Positions 42,402 to 51,466 of a stretch of DNA of 64,000 nucleotides are shown here, piece after piece. Numbering within the stretch: position 1 is the first letter of the stretch; every line of letters starts with the position of its first letter. The notes under the pieces were generated by a model. That model did no database searches. It saw only the letters and a program-made list of their open reading frames with translations, and had not been told where the DNA came from. The translations under genes were made by a program, and so were the position numbers. This DNA comes from Ciceribacter sp. L1K22 (lineage in GTDB: Bacteria; Pseudomonadota; Alphaproteobacteria; Rhizobiales; Rhizobiaceae). The stretch is from NCBI RefSeq assembly GCF_017599385.1, contig NZ_JAGFPK010000001.1, positions 1,291,299 to 1,355,298 of the forward strand, read 5' to 3'.

Positions 42402-44390
42402 ATGACTCTTTATACCTATTCCGGCATCAACACCGGGGGCATCTCGGTGGCCGACCTGTCGGAGGGCGATGATCTTCTGGTGAACCAGGCGGCCATCTGC
42501 TACGGCGAAACCGGCTGGGCCTTCGCGCTCGCCGGTTCCGACCACGACATCGAGATCAACGGCACGGTCTGGGGCTATCTTGTGTCGCTTCTGCTGGGCA
42601 GCGGCGAGACCAGCTTCGGCATCAACCTGACCATCGGCGCATCCGGCGTCATCGGGTCGGCGGCCGACGCCATCCTGCTCGATGCCTATGGTTCGACGGT
42701 CACCAATGCCGGGCACATCTCCGGCGATTACGGCATTCGTGTTCAGGGTCACAACACCGCCACCACCACGACGATCGTCAATTCGGGCTCGATTCTCGGT
42801 TACGGATCCGGCAGCAGCGATGCGGCCATCGTCCAGTCTGGCGCCGAGCGCCTGGAGATCGTCAACACGGGGCTCATCAAGGGCGTCAGCTCGGCCTTCA
42901 GGGGCGATAGCGGTTCCCGGGCCACCGGCGTCACGGAGATCACCAACAATGGCACGATCATCGGCGCGGTCTGGCTCGGCGGCGGTGCCGATCTCTATGA
43001 TGGGCGGCATGGCACCATCGACGGCGTTGTCTATGGCGGCCGCCAGAACGACGTCATCCGCGGCGGCGATGGCGACGAGACCTTCGACGGCGGCGCCGAA
43101 GACGATACGCTGGAGGGCAATCGCGGCGACGACACGCTGATCGGCGGCGACGGCAACGACACACTCGACGGCGGCGAGGGTGCCGACGCCATGACCGGCG
43201 GGAACGGCGACGATCTCTATTATGTCGACGACGCCGGCGACACGGTGACGGAAGCCTCCGACGCCGGCACCGATACGGTCCGCGCCGCGATCTCCTTCGC
43301 GCTCGTGGACAACGTCGAACACCTCGTGCTGACCGGCGCCGGCAATATCGCCGGAACCGGCAATGGACTCGCCAATACGCTGACCGGCAATGATGGCAAT
43401 AATAGTCTTTCGGGACTTGCCGGCGACGATACGCTGGATGGTGGCAATGGCGACGACACGCTCGATGGCGGCGAGGGTGCCGATGCCATGACCGGCGGCG
43501 CCGGCAACGATACCTTTATCGTCGACAACACCGGCGACACCGTGACCGAAGCCTCCGGCGGCGGCACCGATCTCGTCAAGGCCTCGATAAGCTACACCCT
43601 GGCGGCCGAGGTGGAGAAACTGACGCTGACAGGCACGGCTGCGATCACCGGCATTGGCAACGCGCTCGCCAACACACTGACCGGCAACGCCGCGGCCAAC
43701 ACGCTGAACGGCGGCGCCGGGGCTGACGCCATGGCGGGCGGCGCCGGCAACGACACCTATATCGTCGACAACAGCGGCGACAGGGTAACCGAAGTCTCCG
43801 GCGGCGGAACCGATCTCGTTCAGGCTTCGGTGAGCTACACGCTGGCGGCCGAAGTGGAGAAGCTGACGCTGACAGGCACGGCGGCCATCAACGGCACTGG
43901 CAACGCGCTCGCCAACACCATCACGGGCAATTCCTCCGCCAACACGCTGAAGGGGCTTGCCGGCAACGACACGCTGAATGGCGGCTCGGGCAATGACCGG
44001 CTGGAAGGCGGCGACGCCAACGACCGCCTTACCGGCGGAGCCGGCGCCGACGCGCTTTATGGCGGCGCCGGGGCCGACCGCTTCGTCTTCACCGCCCTCG
44101 GCGATACAAAGACGTCTGCGAGCGGCCGCGACACGATCGTCGACTTTTCCGGGTCCCAGGGTGACCGCATCGAGCTGTCGGCCCTCGATGCCGACACCAA
44201 GGCCTCCGGCAACCAGGCTTTCGGCTTCATCGGCAAGTCGGCCTTCTCCCACGATGCCGGCGAGCTTCGCTACAAGTTCTCCGGCTCCAGCACCGTCGTC
44301 GAGGGCGATGTCAACGGAGATGGAAAGGCTGATTTCGCCATTCTCCTGTCCGGCAAGATCGATCTGGTGAAGGGCGATTTCATCCTGTAG
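42402..44390 (+). CDS. RTX calcium-binding protein 1 of the array
   Basis: 662 residues, predicted to be exported by a type I system. Residues 1-~205 form degenerate beta-solenoid repeats (VTNAGHISGDYGI, IVNSGSILGYG, IVNTGLIKGV, ITNNGTIIGAVWLGGGADLYDGR). RTX nonapeptides follow ([20 protein letters not shown]), with three copies of an ~85-residue unit built on YYVDDAGDTVTEASD and [16 protein letters not shown]. The last ~100 residues (GRDTIVDFSGSQGDRIELS, GDVNGDGKADFAILLSG) end in KGDFIL, the likely secretion signal. The solenoid is closest to protein 9. Confidence 0.9.
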   Translation: MTLYTYSGINTGGISVADLSEGDDLLVNQAAICYGETGWAFALAGSDHDIEINGTVWGYLVSLLLGSGETSFGINLTIGASGVIGSAADAILLDAYGSTVTNAGHISGDYGIRVQGHNTATTTTIVNSGSILGYGSGSSDAAIVQSGAERLEIVNTGLIKGVSSAFRGDSGSRATGVTEITNNGTIIGAVWLGGGADLYDGRHGTIDGVVYGGRQNDVIRGGDGDETFDGGAEDDTLEGNRGDDTLIGGDGNDTLDGGEGADAMTGGNGDDLYYVDDAGDTVTEASDAGTDTVRAAISFALVDNVEHLVLTGAGNIAGTGNGLANTLTGNDGNNSLSGLAGDDTLDGGNGDDTLDGGEGADAMTGGAGNDTFIVDNTGDTVTEASGGGTDLVKASISYTLAAEVEKLTLTGTAAITGIGNALANTLTGNAAANTLNGGAGADAMAGGAGNDTYIVDNSGDRVTEVSGGGTDLVQASVSYTLAAEVEKLTLTGTAAINGTGNALANTITGNSSANTLKGLAGNDTLNGGSGNDRLEGGDANDRLTGGAGADALYGGAGADRFVFTALGDTKTSASGRDTIVDFSGSQGDRIELSALDADTKASGNQAFGFIGKSAFSHDAGELRYKFSGSSTVVEGDVNGDGKADFAILLSGKIDLVKGDFIL

Positions 44391-44849
44391 TCGCCTCGCT
44401 GGCAGGTCAAAACCGCAGCCGTAGAAACGTCACGGCAACGACCGGGCCTCCGCCCCGCGCCGCCACTTCCTGAGCCGGACAGTCGAGAAACCTCTTCTCC
44501 GCAACCTCCGGGAGGAGGTGGCATCTCGTCGCCTCTTCCCTCCGCTCGCTCCGTCGAAGCCGGCGTCTTTGTCCTCCTCTCGTTCCTGTGCCGGCCTGCA
44601 TCCGCCGATGCTTCGGCGGATCGATAAACGTCGGATCCATCACCCGCACGGGGGAAGACGCCCCCCTCGCATGCCCGATAGATGACCGTGTCTTCGCCCG
44701 GTGCCGATCGATCGCGACTGGTGACGGGTCGATACGAGGCGGCTGCCTTCGCTTGCGCGACCGGGTTCCCGGGCGAGGACGCCTGTTGGCCGCCGATGAC
44801 GTGCCGGGAAGACAGGGATTAAACGCCTGCGAAAACAGAGGTAAGGGCA
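44391..44849. other. Intergenic region between RTX genes 1 and 2, with hairpin
   Basis: No gene. A perfect 9-bp hairpin with arms ATCCGCCGA and TCGGCGGAT lies at 44600-44621, a possible terminator without T-tract. Shorter GC-rich dyads occur around 44505-44520. The ribosome binding site GAGGTAAGGGCA of gene 2 is at the right end. Confidence 0.4.
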
Positions 44850-46193
44850 ATGCAGATCATAGGATCAAACTCGATCGGAACGGGCATTCGTGCCGATCTC
44901 GGTACGGCGGACGACATCATCGTCCTCTCTGGCTCGGCGATTGGCTCGACGAATAGCAGTGCCATTGTCGGCTCGGGAATTTATCAGCGGGCGGAGATCT
45001 ACGGCTCCGCCGTTGGCGCTGCTTACGCGATCGAGCTCGGCGACAATCCGCTACTGGACTACGGTAACGCGGTCTGGGTTCACGAGGACGCACTTGTGTA
45101 CTCGTCTTATGTCGGCATCTGGATGAATTCCTATGCTGGCACGGTGGTGAACGAAGGGAGCATCAAAGGGTATTATGCCGTGCTGGTGGGCGGTCGCGGT
45201 GCCTCTTTGACGATCATCACCAACTCGGGTGTGCTGCACGGCGACAACGTCGCGATCACCCGATATACCGACAGCACGGAAAAGATGGTCGTCAACAACA
45301 GCGGACTGATCGAGGGCTCCTTTTCCATCAGCGCGAACGGCTACACTGCGGTTGAGGAAATCAACAACACCGGAACGATCCGTGGGAGCATTTACCTCTA
45401 CGGTGGGGACGACCTCTACAACGGCGCCGCTGGCAGGCTGTCGAGCGGTATCAATGCCGGCGACGGTAACGACCGGTTGTATGGCGGCATCGACAATGAC
45501 TTATTCTATGGCGACGCTGGCGCCGACATGTTGAAGGGCAATGCCGGCAACGATACGTTAAACGGCGGCGCCGGTGCAGACCGCATGGAGGGCGGCACGG
45601 GCAACGACACGTTCTACGTCGACGACGACCACGACGTGGTCGTCGAACTGTCGGGCCAGGGCACCGACACGGTACAAGCGGCGGGTAACTACACGCTTGG
45701 CGCCAATGTCGAGAATCTGATCCTCCTCTACAAAACCGACGCGATCGGCGGCACTGGCAATTCGCTTGCCAACACGATTACGGGCAATACCGCCAACAAC
45801 ACGCTGAAGGGTCTGTCCGGCAACGATAAACTGATCGGCGATCTCGGAGCCGACAAGCTCTATGGCGGAACCGGCACCGACCAGTTCATCTTCAAGACCG
45901 TGACCGACAGCACCGTCGCCTCGTCGGGACGAGATACGATCTATGACTTCAGCCATGCGCAAAAGGACAGGATCGTACTTTCGTCGATCGATGCCGACAC
46001 CAAGGCCTCCGGCAACCAGACCTTCACCTTCATCGGCAAGTCGGCCTTCTCCCACGATGCCGGCGAGCTTCGCTACAAGTTCTCCGGCTCCAGCACCATC
46101 GTCGAGGGCGATGTCAACGGAGATGGAAAGGCTGATTTCGCCATTCTCCTGTCCACCAAGATCGATCTGGTGAAGGGCGATTTCATCCTGTGA
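44850..46193 (+). CDS. RTX calcium-binding protein 2 of the array
   Basis: 447 residues: solenoid-like N-terminus (RADLGTADDIIVLSGSAIGST, VVNEGSIKGYYAVLVGG, VVNNSGLIEGSF, INNTGTIRGSIYLYGGDDLYNG), a short RTX block ([20 protein letters not shown]) with a single YVDDDHDVVVELSGQGTD unit, and the C-terminal domain ending KGDFIL. The N-terminal pattern is closest to proteins 3 and 7. The last ~200 bases are nearly identical to those of gene 1, although the rest differs. Confidence 0.9.
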   Translation: MQIIGSNSIGTGIRADLGTADDIIVLSGSAIGSTNSSAIVGSGIYQRAEIYGSAVGAAYAIELGDNPLLDYGNAVWVHEDALVYSSYVGIWMNSYAGTVVNEGSIKGYYAVLVGGRGASLTIITNSGVLHGDNVAITRYTDSTEKMVVNNSGLIEGSFSISANGYTAVEEINNTGTIRGSIYLYGGDDLYNGAAGRLSSGINAGDGNDRLYGGIDNDLFYGDAGADMLKGNAGNDTLNGGAGADRMEGGTGNDTFYVDDDHDVVVELSGQGTDTVQAAGNYTLGANVENLILLYKTDAIGGTGNSLANTITGNTANNTLKGLSGNDKLIGDLGADKLYGGTGTDQFIFKTVTDSTVASSGRDTIYDFSHAQKDRIVLSSIDADTKASGNQTFTFIGKSAFSHDAGELRYKFSGSSTIVEGDVNGDGKADFAILLSTKIDLVKGDFIL

Positions 46194-46237
46194 CCGAAGC
46201 AGTCCGGAACCGCCATTTCCATCGGGGCGGCGGGCGA

Positions 46238-46984
46238 TCAAGCCGTGCCGGCCCCCATCAGGAAACCCTGGATTTCGTAAAGGTTCGCCTGCCACTGCTC
46301 GTGCCAGGCCTTGACGCTGTCGAGATGCGCCGTCGCGTCGGCGAGCGCATCCTGGTAGATTTCGTCGGCGTCGTAGCCTTGGTACCAGGATTGTGCGAAC
46401 TCCCGGATCGTCGGCGCGGTCTCGGCGTCGAAGCGCTCGACGCTAAGTTCGGGAAAGCGCTCCTCCAGGATGGCCTTCACCCGCGCGGCGAGATGATCGA
46501 CCAGCGCCTCGCCGGACAGCCCGTTCCGCCGCGCCTCCTCCTCCAGCCCCTCAAGGTATCGTTCCGTCCCGTTCGAGGTCACCAGCGTGCCGTCGTCGTT
46601 GATATAGGCGTAGAGCGTACCCTCCTTGGAGAAGGTGGCGTGTACGGCGGAACTGTTGTCCGGGTTCATCGCCTCGACATCGGCCACCCGCTTCTCAGCC
46701 TGGGCGAGATTGGTGGAGGTGTCGTCGAAGCGCTCGGCCATGAAGGAGATCCACTGATCGAAGCTGACGAAGGATTTTTCCGCCATCTCGGCGGTGAAAA
46801 GGTTCGGCCCGAGCGTTCTGGTCTCGCCATCGGGCATGGTGATCGTCGCTCCGGCAAACCCGTCCGGAAATTCCGCCTCCCGCTGGCGCAGGGCATCGAG
46901 TGTCTCGCTCTTCTTGTTCCCGTAAAAGGCTTCCAACTGAGAACGCATGGCCGGATCGGTGAGCATCGAGGCGGTGAGTTGCAT
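46238..46984 (-). CDS. Uncharacterised protein embedded in the RTX array
   Basis: 248 residues, the only minus-strand gene among RTX genes 1-3. It has no signal peptide, membrane segment or cysteine. It is acidic and helix-rich (MADRF-like helices such as MAEKSFVSFDQWISFMAERFDDTSTNLAQAEKRVADVEAM), with a beta-hairpin block GTLYAYINDDGTLVTSNGTERYLEG and DADEIYQDALADATAHLDSVKAWHEQW at the end. I do not recognise the family. It is convergent with RTX gene 2 and transcribed away from gene 3. Confidence 0.7.
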   Translation of the reverse strand: MQLTASMLTDPAMRSQLEAFYGNKKSETLDALRQREAEFPDGFAGATITMPDGETRTLGPNLFTAEMAEKSFVSFDQWISFMAERFDDTSTNLAQAEKRVADVEAMNPDNSSAVHATFSKEGTLYAYINDDGTLVTSNGTERYLEGLEEEARRNGLSGEALVDHLAARVKAILEERFPELSVERFDAETAPTIREFAQSWYQGYDADEIYQDALADATAHLDSVKAWHEQWQANLYEIQGFLMGAGTA

Positions 46985-47626
46985 GGCGAACGACTCCGTG
47001 TGGACTTATTGGCAGTATGCTTCGTTTTGCCTTGCCCGGGGCTGACATCTCCATTGCCCGCGCGTCACCGCGCATACCACGAAGAGGGTGCTCTCCTGGC
47101 CAGCTCCATTCGGCATTTCAGCAACAGTTTACATTTCTTTCGCGGCCCGCATTCCACGCTGTCGGGCCGGACTCCCGCATGCCGTGAAACTGTGCTTGAT
47201 TGCAATTCGATGAGGAGCAGCCGGATTTTTACCCCCACGGGACGTGTGGGGGATGGCATTCCGGATCATTGGATGCGTGTCGACCGGCCCCGGCATACCC
47301 GCCGGCCCGCCCCGGCGAGCGGCATCGTTGCGATCGCCACCCGCTCTCTTCAGGCCCGCGTACGGCATGCTCCGGTGCGCCCGCCGCGCCGGATATCCCG
47401 CTCAGCATCAATGCATGCCCGACGTCTCCATCCCGACGTCGGCAAAATCGGTCTCGTGAAGTCGAATTCCATGCTCTGAACGGTGGCGCGACGACCGCGG
47501 CGGGTCGGCTCGCGCTTTCTGCAGAGGACAGAGCCTGGTGCCGGTCCCCATGGGGCCGGCAAGGACGTGCATGCCTGTAAATTCAAGAGCAAACAAACCC
47601 AGTTCAGTTGTAGGGGAGTAAGGGTC
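46985..47626. other. Long intergenic region before RTX gene 3
   Basis: 642 bases that must hold divergent promoters for the unknown gene and RTX gene 3. I see a strong dyad ACCCCCAC/GTGTGGGGG near 47230-47250 and AT-richer stretches around 47120-47235. Several open frames exist on both strands but none has a ribosome binding site or a recognisable product. Confidence 0.4.
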
Positions 47627-48985
47627 ATGGCATTGCAGATCGCATCATCAACCTCAAGCGGAAGCGGCGTCCGGTTCAATCTCGGCACCACCGACGATAT
47701 GTTCGTCCTCGCAGGCATCGCCGTCGGCTCGACCGACGGTATCGCCATACAGGGGACCGGAAATTCGCATCAGGCCGATATCTACGGCACCGTCATCGCC
47801 CTCTCGACGGCGATCCAGCTCGGGGATTCGTCCTCCCTCGATTATGACAACAGGGCCATCATTCATGCGGGCGCGCTGGTCTATTCGGCAAACTATGTCG
47901 GCGTCTGGGCCCAGGGCTACGCGTCTTATGTCATCAACGAGGGCACGATAACGGGTCAGTACGGCGTCGCGGTTGGCGGGATTGCCGGCGGCACGACGAC
48001 GACGGTCCAGAATTCCGGATCGATCCTGGGCGGGGCTTCGGGCTTCGGCATCATCCGGTTCACCGGCGCCACCGAGAAGATGGTGATCACAAATACCGGA
48101 CTGATCGAAGGGCAATACGCCTTCTACAGCAATGCCATTGTCGCGGTGGATGAAATTACCAATACCGGAACGATGCGTGGTAACATCTATCTCGATTCCG
48201 GCGATGATCTCTACGACGGCCGGAACGGCAGGCTGACAGGCACCGTTGTCGGAGGCTTCGGCGACGACCGCCTTTACGGTGGCGTCGACAATGATACGTT
48301 CTACGGCAATGACGGGGCCGACACGCTGAAGGGCAACAACGGCAACGACACGCTGGATGGCGGCGCCGATGCCGACAGGATGGAAGGCGGCGCGGGCAAC
48401 GACAAGTTCTTTGTCGACAATGTCGGCGATGTCGTCGTCGAACTCTCCGGCAAGGGCACCGACACGGTCGAGTCGACCATTACCTGGACGCTCGGAGCCA
48501 ATGTCGAAAACCTGATCCTCGCCGGCGCCACGGCGATCAACGGCACGGGCAATTCTCTGGCCAATTCCATGACGGGCAATTCCGCCGCCAACACGCTGAA
48601 GGCACTTGAAGGCAACGACAAGCTGACCGGCGACGATGGCGCCGACAAGCTCACCGGCGGCACAGGTGCCGACCAGTTCATCTACAAGGCGCTGACCGAC
48701 AGCGATGTCGCATCCTCCGGCCGTGACACGATCTACGATTTCAGCCATGCGCAGGGCGACAAGATCAACCTCTCGGCCATCGACGCCCAGGCGAGCACCG
48801 GCGGCAACCAGGCCTTCACCTTCATCGGCAAGTCGACCTTCTCTGGCGACGAAGGTCAGCTTCGCTACAAGTTCTCCGGCTCCAACACGATCGTCGAGGG
48901 CGATGTCGACGGCAACGGCTCCGCCGATTTCGCCATCCTGCTTGCTGGCAAGCTCACGCTGGTGAAGGGCGATTTCGTCTTGTGA
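47627..48985 (+). CDS. RTX calcium-binding protein 3 of the array
   Basis: 452 residues from ATG 47627 (GGGGAGTAAGGGTC upstream); the frame is open from 47483 but that part is not like the paralogues. The N-terminal solenoid (RFNLGTTDDMFVLAGIAVGSTDG, VINEGTITGQYGVAVGG, VQNSGSILGG, ITNTGLIEGQYAF) parallels protein 2. One RTX unit follows ([39 protein letters not shown]). The C-terminus is slightly diverged ([18 protein letters not shown]) and ends KGDFVL instead of KGDFIL. Confidence 0.9.
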   Translation: MALQIASSTSSGSGVRFNLGTTDDMFVLAGIAVGSTDGIAIQGTGNSHQADIYGTVIALSTAIQLGDSSSLDYDNRAIIHAGALVYSANYVGVWAQGYASYVINEGTITGQYGVAVGGIAGGTTTTVQNSGSILGGASGFGIIRFTGATEKMVITNTGLIEGQYAFYSNAIVAVDEITNTGTMRGNIYLDSGDDLYDGRNGRLTGTVVGGFGDDRLYGGVDNDTFYGNDGADTLKGNNGNDTLDGGADADRMEGGAGNDKFFVDNVGDVVVELSGKGTDTVESTITWTLGANVENLILAGATAINGTGNSLANSMTGNSAANTLKALEGNDKLTGDDGADKLTGGTGADQFIYKALTDSDVASSGRDTIYDFSHAQGDKINLSAIDAQASTGGNQAFTFIGKSTFSGDEGQLRYKFSGSNTIVEGDVDGNGSADFAILLAGKLTLVKGDFVL

Positions 48986-49311
48986 CGGCATTGGTCCGCT
49001 GCCACCGCTCTGATGGGTGGCCCTCCGGCGCATGGAGACTCCGGTAACATTGCAGTGCCCCAGGATGGGTAGCGGTCGCCTCCGGCTTCGTCCGGGGGCG
49101 GCGCGCCACATGACGCAGCCGGACCCGACCTTTGCCGCCTCGCGGCTCCATGCTCTCGCTGCCAAGTCATTGATGTACATGAAGAAGAAGCAAAATTTTT
49201 CTGGAACGAATGGCCGTGGCAAGGCTTTGACCTATGCATGCCCGGCGCGGACACCAGTCCGGAGAAGACCGGCGCAAGGAGACCCACACACGACACAGAG
49301 AGGAAACACCC
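48986..49311. other. Intergenic region between RTX gene 3 and the PRC-barrel gene
   Basis: No gene found. The segment carries GGAAC at about 49201 within an AT-rich stretch, a possible ECF-type -35 box, but I cannot place a convincing -10. The ribosome binding site AGAGAGGAAACACCC of the next gene closes the region. Confidence 0.35.
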
Positions 49312-50682
49312 ATGAAGATGATTTACGTCGCAGCCCTGATGGCGGGTACAGCCCTGGCCCCTGCCGCCGCTGTCGCCCAGCAGACCCCGGACGCGGGAAC
49401 GACCCAGAACAATGACAGCCGCTATCCCTCGCAGACCGGGCAGGTCGACGCCGGGATGAACGAAGTTCAGAGGAACATCCAGCGCGCGCTTCAGGCATTC
49501 GACAACAACGACCTGGAGAGTGCCCGACAGGCCGTCCGCGAGGCGCGTCGCGGACTGAGCCAGCAGGCACAGAACGGCGCCGACGCCGGCAACAATGCGA
49601 TGAACGGCATCCGCCAGCCTCTGCGACAGGCCGAGCAGGCTCTGGCGCAGCGCGATCCTGAGCGCGCTGAGCAGGCGCTTGAACGCGTCGAGCGGCAGAT
49701 GGCCAACATGGATCGCCAGCGCCAGGGGAGCAACCAGAGCAACGGTCAGACAGGCTCCGATGTCGTTATCGAGGACGAAGCCTCCATTCGCGTCGACGTG
49801 CCGGAACCGGATGTGACGGTGCGCCAGTCGAGCCCGCAGGTCGCCGTGCAGCAACAGCAGCCTGAGATCATCATCCATCAGCCCGCCCCTGTCGTGACGG
49901 TCGAGATCCCGCAGCCGCAGGTCACCGTACGCATGCGGGAGCCGGATGTGAATGTCAGTCGCTCGCAGCCCCAGGTCGAGGTCGAACAGGGCCAGCCCGA
50001 GGTTCGCGTCAGCGACAGCGAGCCGCAGGTCCGCACGCAGGATGGCCAGCAGGAGCAGGCCAATGTCGAGCTTCAGCGCTCCGGCGAGCCGGTCGTGCGG
50101 ATGCAGGGCACCGAACAGCAGCCCAATGTTCGCTACACCACGGAGCAGGCCGAGGTTCGGGTGAACCGCGCCGAGGGCGAGCCGCAGATCCGCTACGAGC
50201 AGCAGAACCAGCAGCAGGCGAACGCGAACGCCGCCGCAAACCGGCAGGCTGCGGCCGATCGTCTGGCGCGGAATCAAGCTGGCGACGAGATCGACGGCCA
50301 GAACACCGCGGCGGTTCGTCAGAGTGACACGAGGGAAGACGCCAACACGGCCGTCGGCCGTGGTTCGACCCGCGACGTGCGTCTGACGGTGGCCGACATC
50401 AAGGACTATGACATCGTCGGTGCCAACGGCAACGAACTCGGCGACATCGAAGACGTCGTCTATGTCGACAACCGCCTTTACGCGGTGGTGACATCGGGTG
50501 GCTTCCTGGGCCTTGGTGAAGACCGTGCGGCGGTCGCGCTGTCGGCTCTCAACGTCACCGATGAGGAGACGCTGGAGGCCCCGAATGTCACCGAGCGCCA
50601 GATCGACGGCATGGCCAACTTCGACAGCAGCCGCTATTCGGCCCTGCCGGACGACCACCCGGTCATCCTCGGCGCCCGGTAA
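49312..50682 (+). CDS. Secreted PRC-barrel protein with Pro-Gln-Val repeat stalk
   Basis: 456 residues from ATG 49312. Order: signal peptide (MKMIYVAALMAGTALAPAAAVA|QQ), a helical region (~35-155, NEVQRNIQRALQAFDNNDLESARQAVREARRGL), a repetitive beta stalk (~170-300) in which units such as PQVAVQQQQPEIIIHQPAPVVTV and PEVRVSDSEPQVRTQ recur, a Gln/Asn/Ala-rich stretch, and a C-terminal PRC-barrel (~375-450, DYDIVGANGNELGDIEDVVYVDNRLYAVV, GGFLGLGEDRAAVAL). It is probably periplasmic or outer-surface. PRC-barrel proteins of this type are often stress induced. It interrupts the RTX array. Confidence 0.85.
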   Translation: MKMIYVAALMAGTALAPAAAVAQQTPDAGTTQNNDSRYPSQTGQVDAGMNEVQRNIQRALQAFDNNDLESARQAVREARRGLSQQAQNGADAGNNAMNGIRQPLRQAEQALAQRDPERAEQALERVERQMANMDRQRQGSNQSNGQTGSDVVIEDEASIRVDVPEPDVTVRQSSPQVAVQQQQPEIIIHQPAPVVTVEIPQPQVTVRMREPDVNVSRSQPQVEVEQGQPEVRVSDSEPQVRTQDGQQEQANVELQRSGEPVVRMQGTEQQPNVRYTTEQAEVRVNRAEGEPQIRYEQQNQQQANANAAANRQAAADRLARNQAGDEIDGQNTAAVRQSDTREDANTAVGRGSTRDVRLTVADIKDYDIVGANGNELGDIEDVVYVDNRLYAVVTSGGFLGLGEDRAAVALSALNVTDEETLEAPNVTERQIDGMANFDSSRYSALPDDHPVILGAR

Positions 50683-50715
50683 GACGCGGCTGACAAAAGT
50701 CACTGAGGATTCCAA

Positions 50716-50743
50716 GGCGGCAGGCGCACCTGCCGCCTTTTTT
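50716..50743 (+). terminator. Intrinsic terminator of the PRC-barrel gene
   Basis: Perfect 9-bp arms GGCGGCAGG and CCTGCCGCC, 4-base loop, followed by six T residues, 34 bases past the stop. Confidence 0.85.
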
Positions 50744-50806
50744 ATGTCCGCAAACGAGTGCGATGCCCTCTTGGGAAGGGCGGAGGTGCTCGCAAAACCT
50801 CCAACA

Positions 50807-50838
50807 CAAAAAAAACGGTGCGGCCTGGGCCGCACCGT
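50807..50838 (-). terminator. Intrinsic terminator of the small secreted protein gene
   Basis: Perfect 11-bp arms ACGGTGCGGCC and GGCCGCACCGT with a 2-base centre; on the minus strand it is followed by a run of eight T residues. It lies 38 bases past the stop of the gene at 50876-51244. Confidence 0.85.
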
Positions 50839-50875
50839 CTCCGTGAGAGGAGCTCACGTTGTGTCCGCTGCCGGA

Positions 50876-51244
50876 CTAGTTGCTGTCAGAGGTTCCGGAA
50901 GACCCGGAAGTCCCCGACGTGTCCGAGCCGGACGTTCCCATGCCGCGCATCGGCGGGTCGATCACCATGAGCACGGTATTGCCGTCCTCGGTCTGCGCAC
51001 GCACGAGATAGGAAGCGTCGAGAATTTCGACCTGCTGAAAACCGGCTTCGTTCAGCCGGTCGCGAACATTGTTCTGCGCCGTGGTCGGATCGATTCCGCC
51101 GGTGCCGCTCTGGCTGGAGCCGGTCGACGTCGTCGACGACGTGCCGGTATCGGTCGTATCCGCGGATTGTGCCAGCGCCGGAGCCGCAAGCAGCGAAAGG
51201 GCAAAGGCCGGCGCGAAGATCCGGTTGGTCCTGGTGGAAAGCAT
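50876..51244 (-). CDS. Small secreted Ser/Thr-rich protein with PepSY-like core
   Basis: 122 residues from ATG 51244 (AGGAGACACC upstream). A signal peptide (RIFAPAFALSLLAAPALA|QS) is followed by a Ser/Thr/Gly-rich segment, a short conserved core (AQNNVRDRLNEAGFQQVEILDASYLVRAQTEDGNTVLMVIDP) resembling one PepSY-type repeat, and another Ser/Thr/Gly tail. It is convergent with the PRC-barrel gene, each with its own terminator. A GAAAC-N17-GTTC element at 51333-51308 is a weak match to the alphaproteobacterial general-stress promoter. The larger open frame to 52273 is a shadow. Confidence 0.75.
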   Translation of the reverse strand: MLSTRTNRIFAPAFALSLLAAPALAQSADTTDTGTSSTTSTGSSQSGTGGIDPTTAQNNVRDRLNEAGFQQVEILDASYLVRAQTEDGNTVLMVIDPPMRGMGTSGSDTSGTSGSSGTSDSN

Positions 51245-51466
51245 GGTGTCTCCTTTTCTGTTTCTCCTTCTGGGTGAACGAGCCTCGGTAAAGAGCACTC
51301 GAGAACCGAACAGAGCAGGCGCGCCATTGTTTCGAAAAAAGATCGGAAAAATCCGGGCGGACAGGGCAGGGCTCGAACTCGCCCGGCAAGCCTCGCCGCG
51401 CGGCGATCCCCAAATCTTTACATTTTTCCTGCATGATGACGTCGAACACGACATCGGGTCCCGCGT

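Noticed and set aside
43050..43740. Tandem short repeats that could suggest a CRISPR or minisatellite array
   Set aside because: The periodicity is 27 bases in frame and encodes RTX nonapeptides; there are no unique spacers between identical repeats.
44600..44621. Hairpin between RTX genes 1 and 2 as a certain terminator
   Set aside because: It is 210 bases past the stop and has no T-tract, so it is mentioned only within the intergenic entry.
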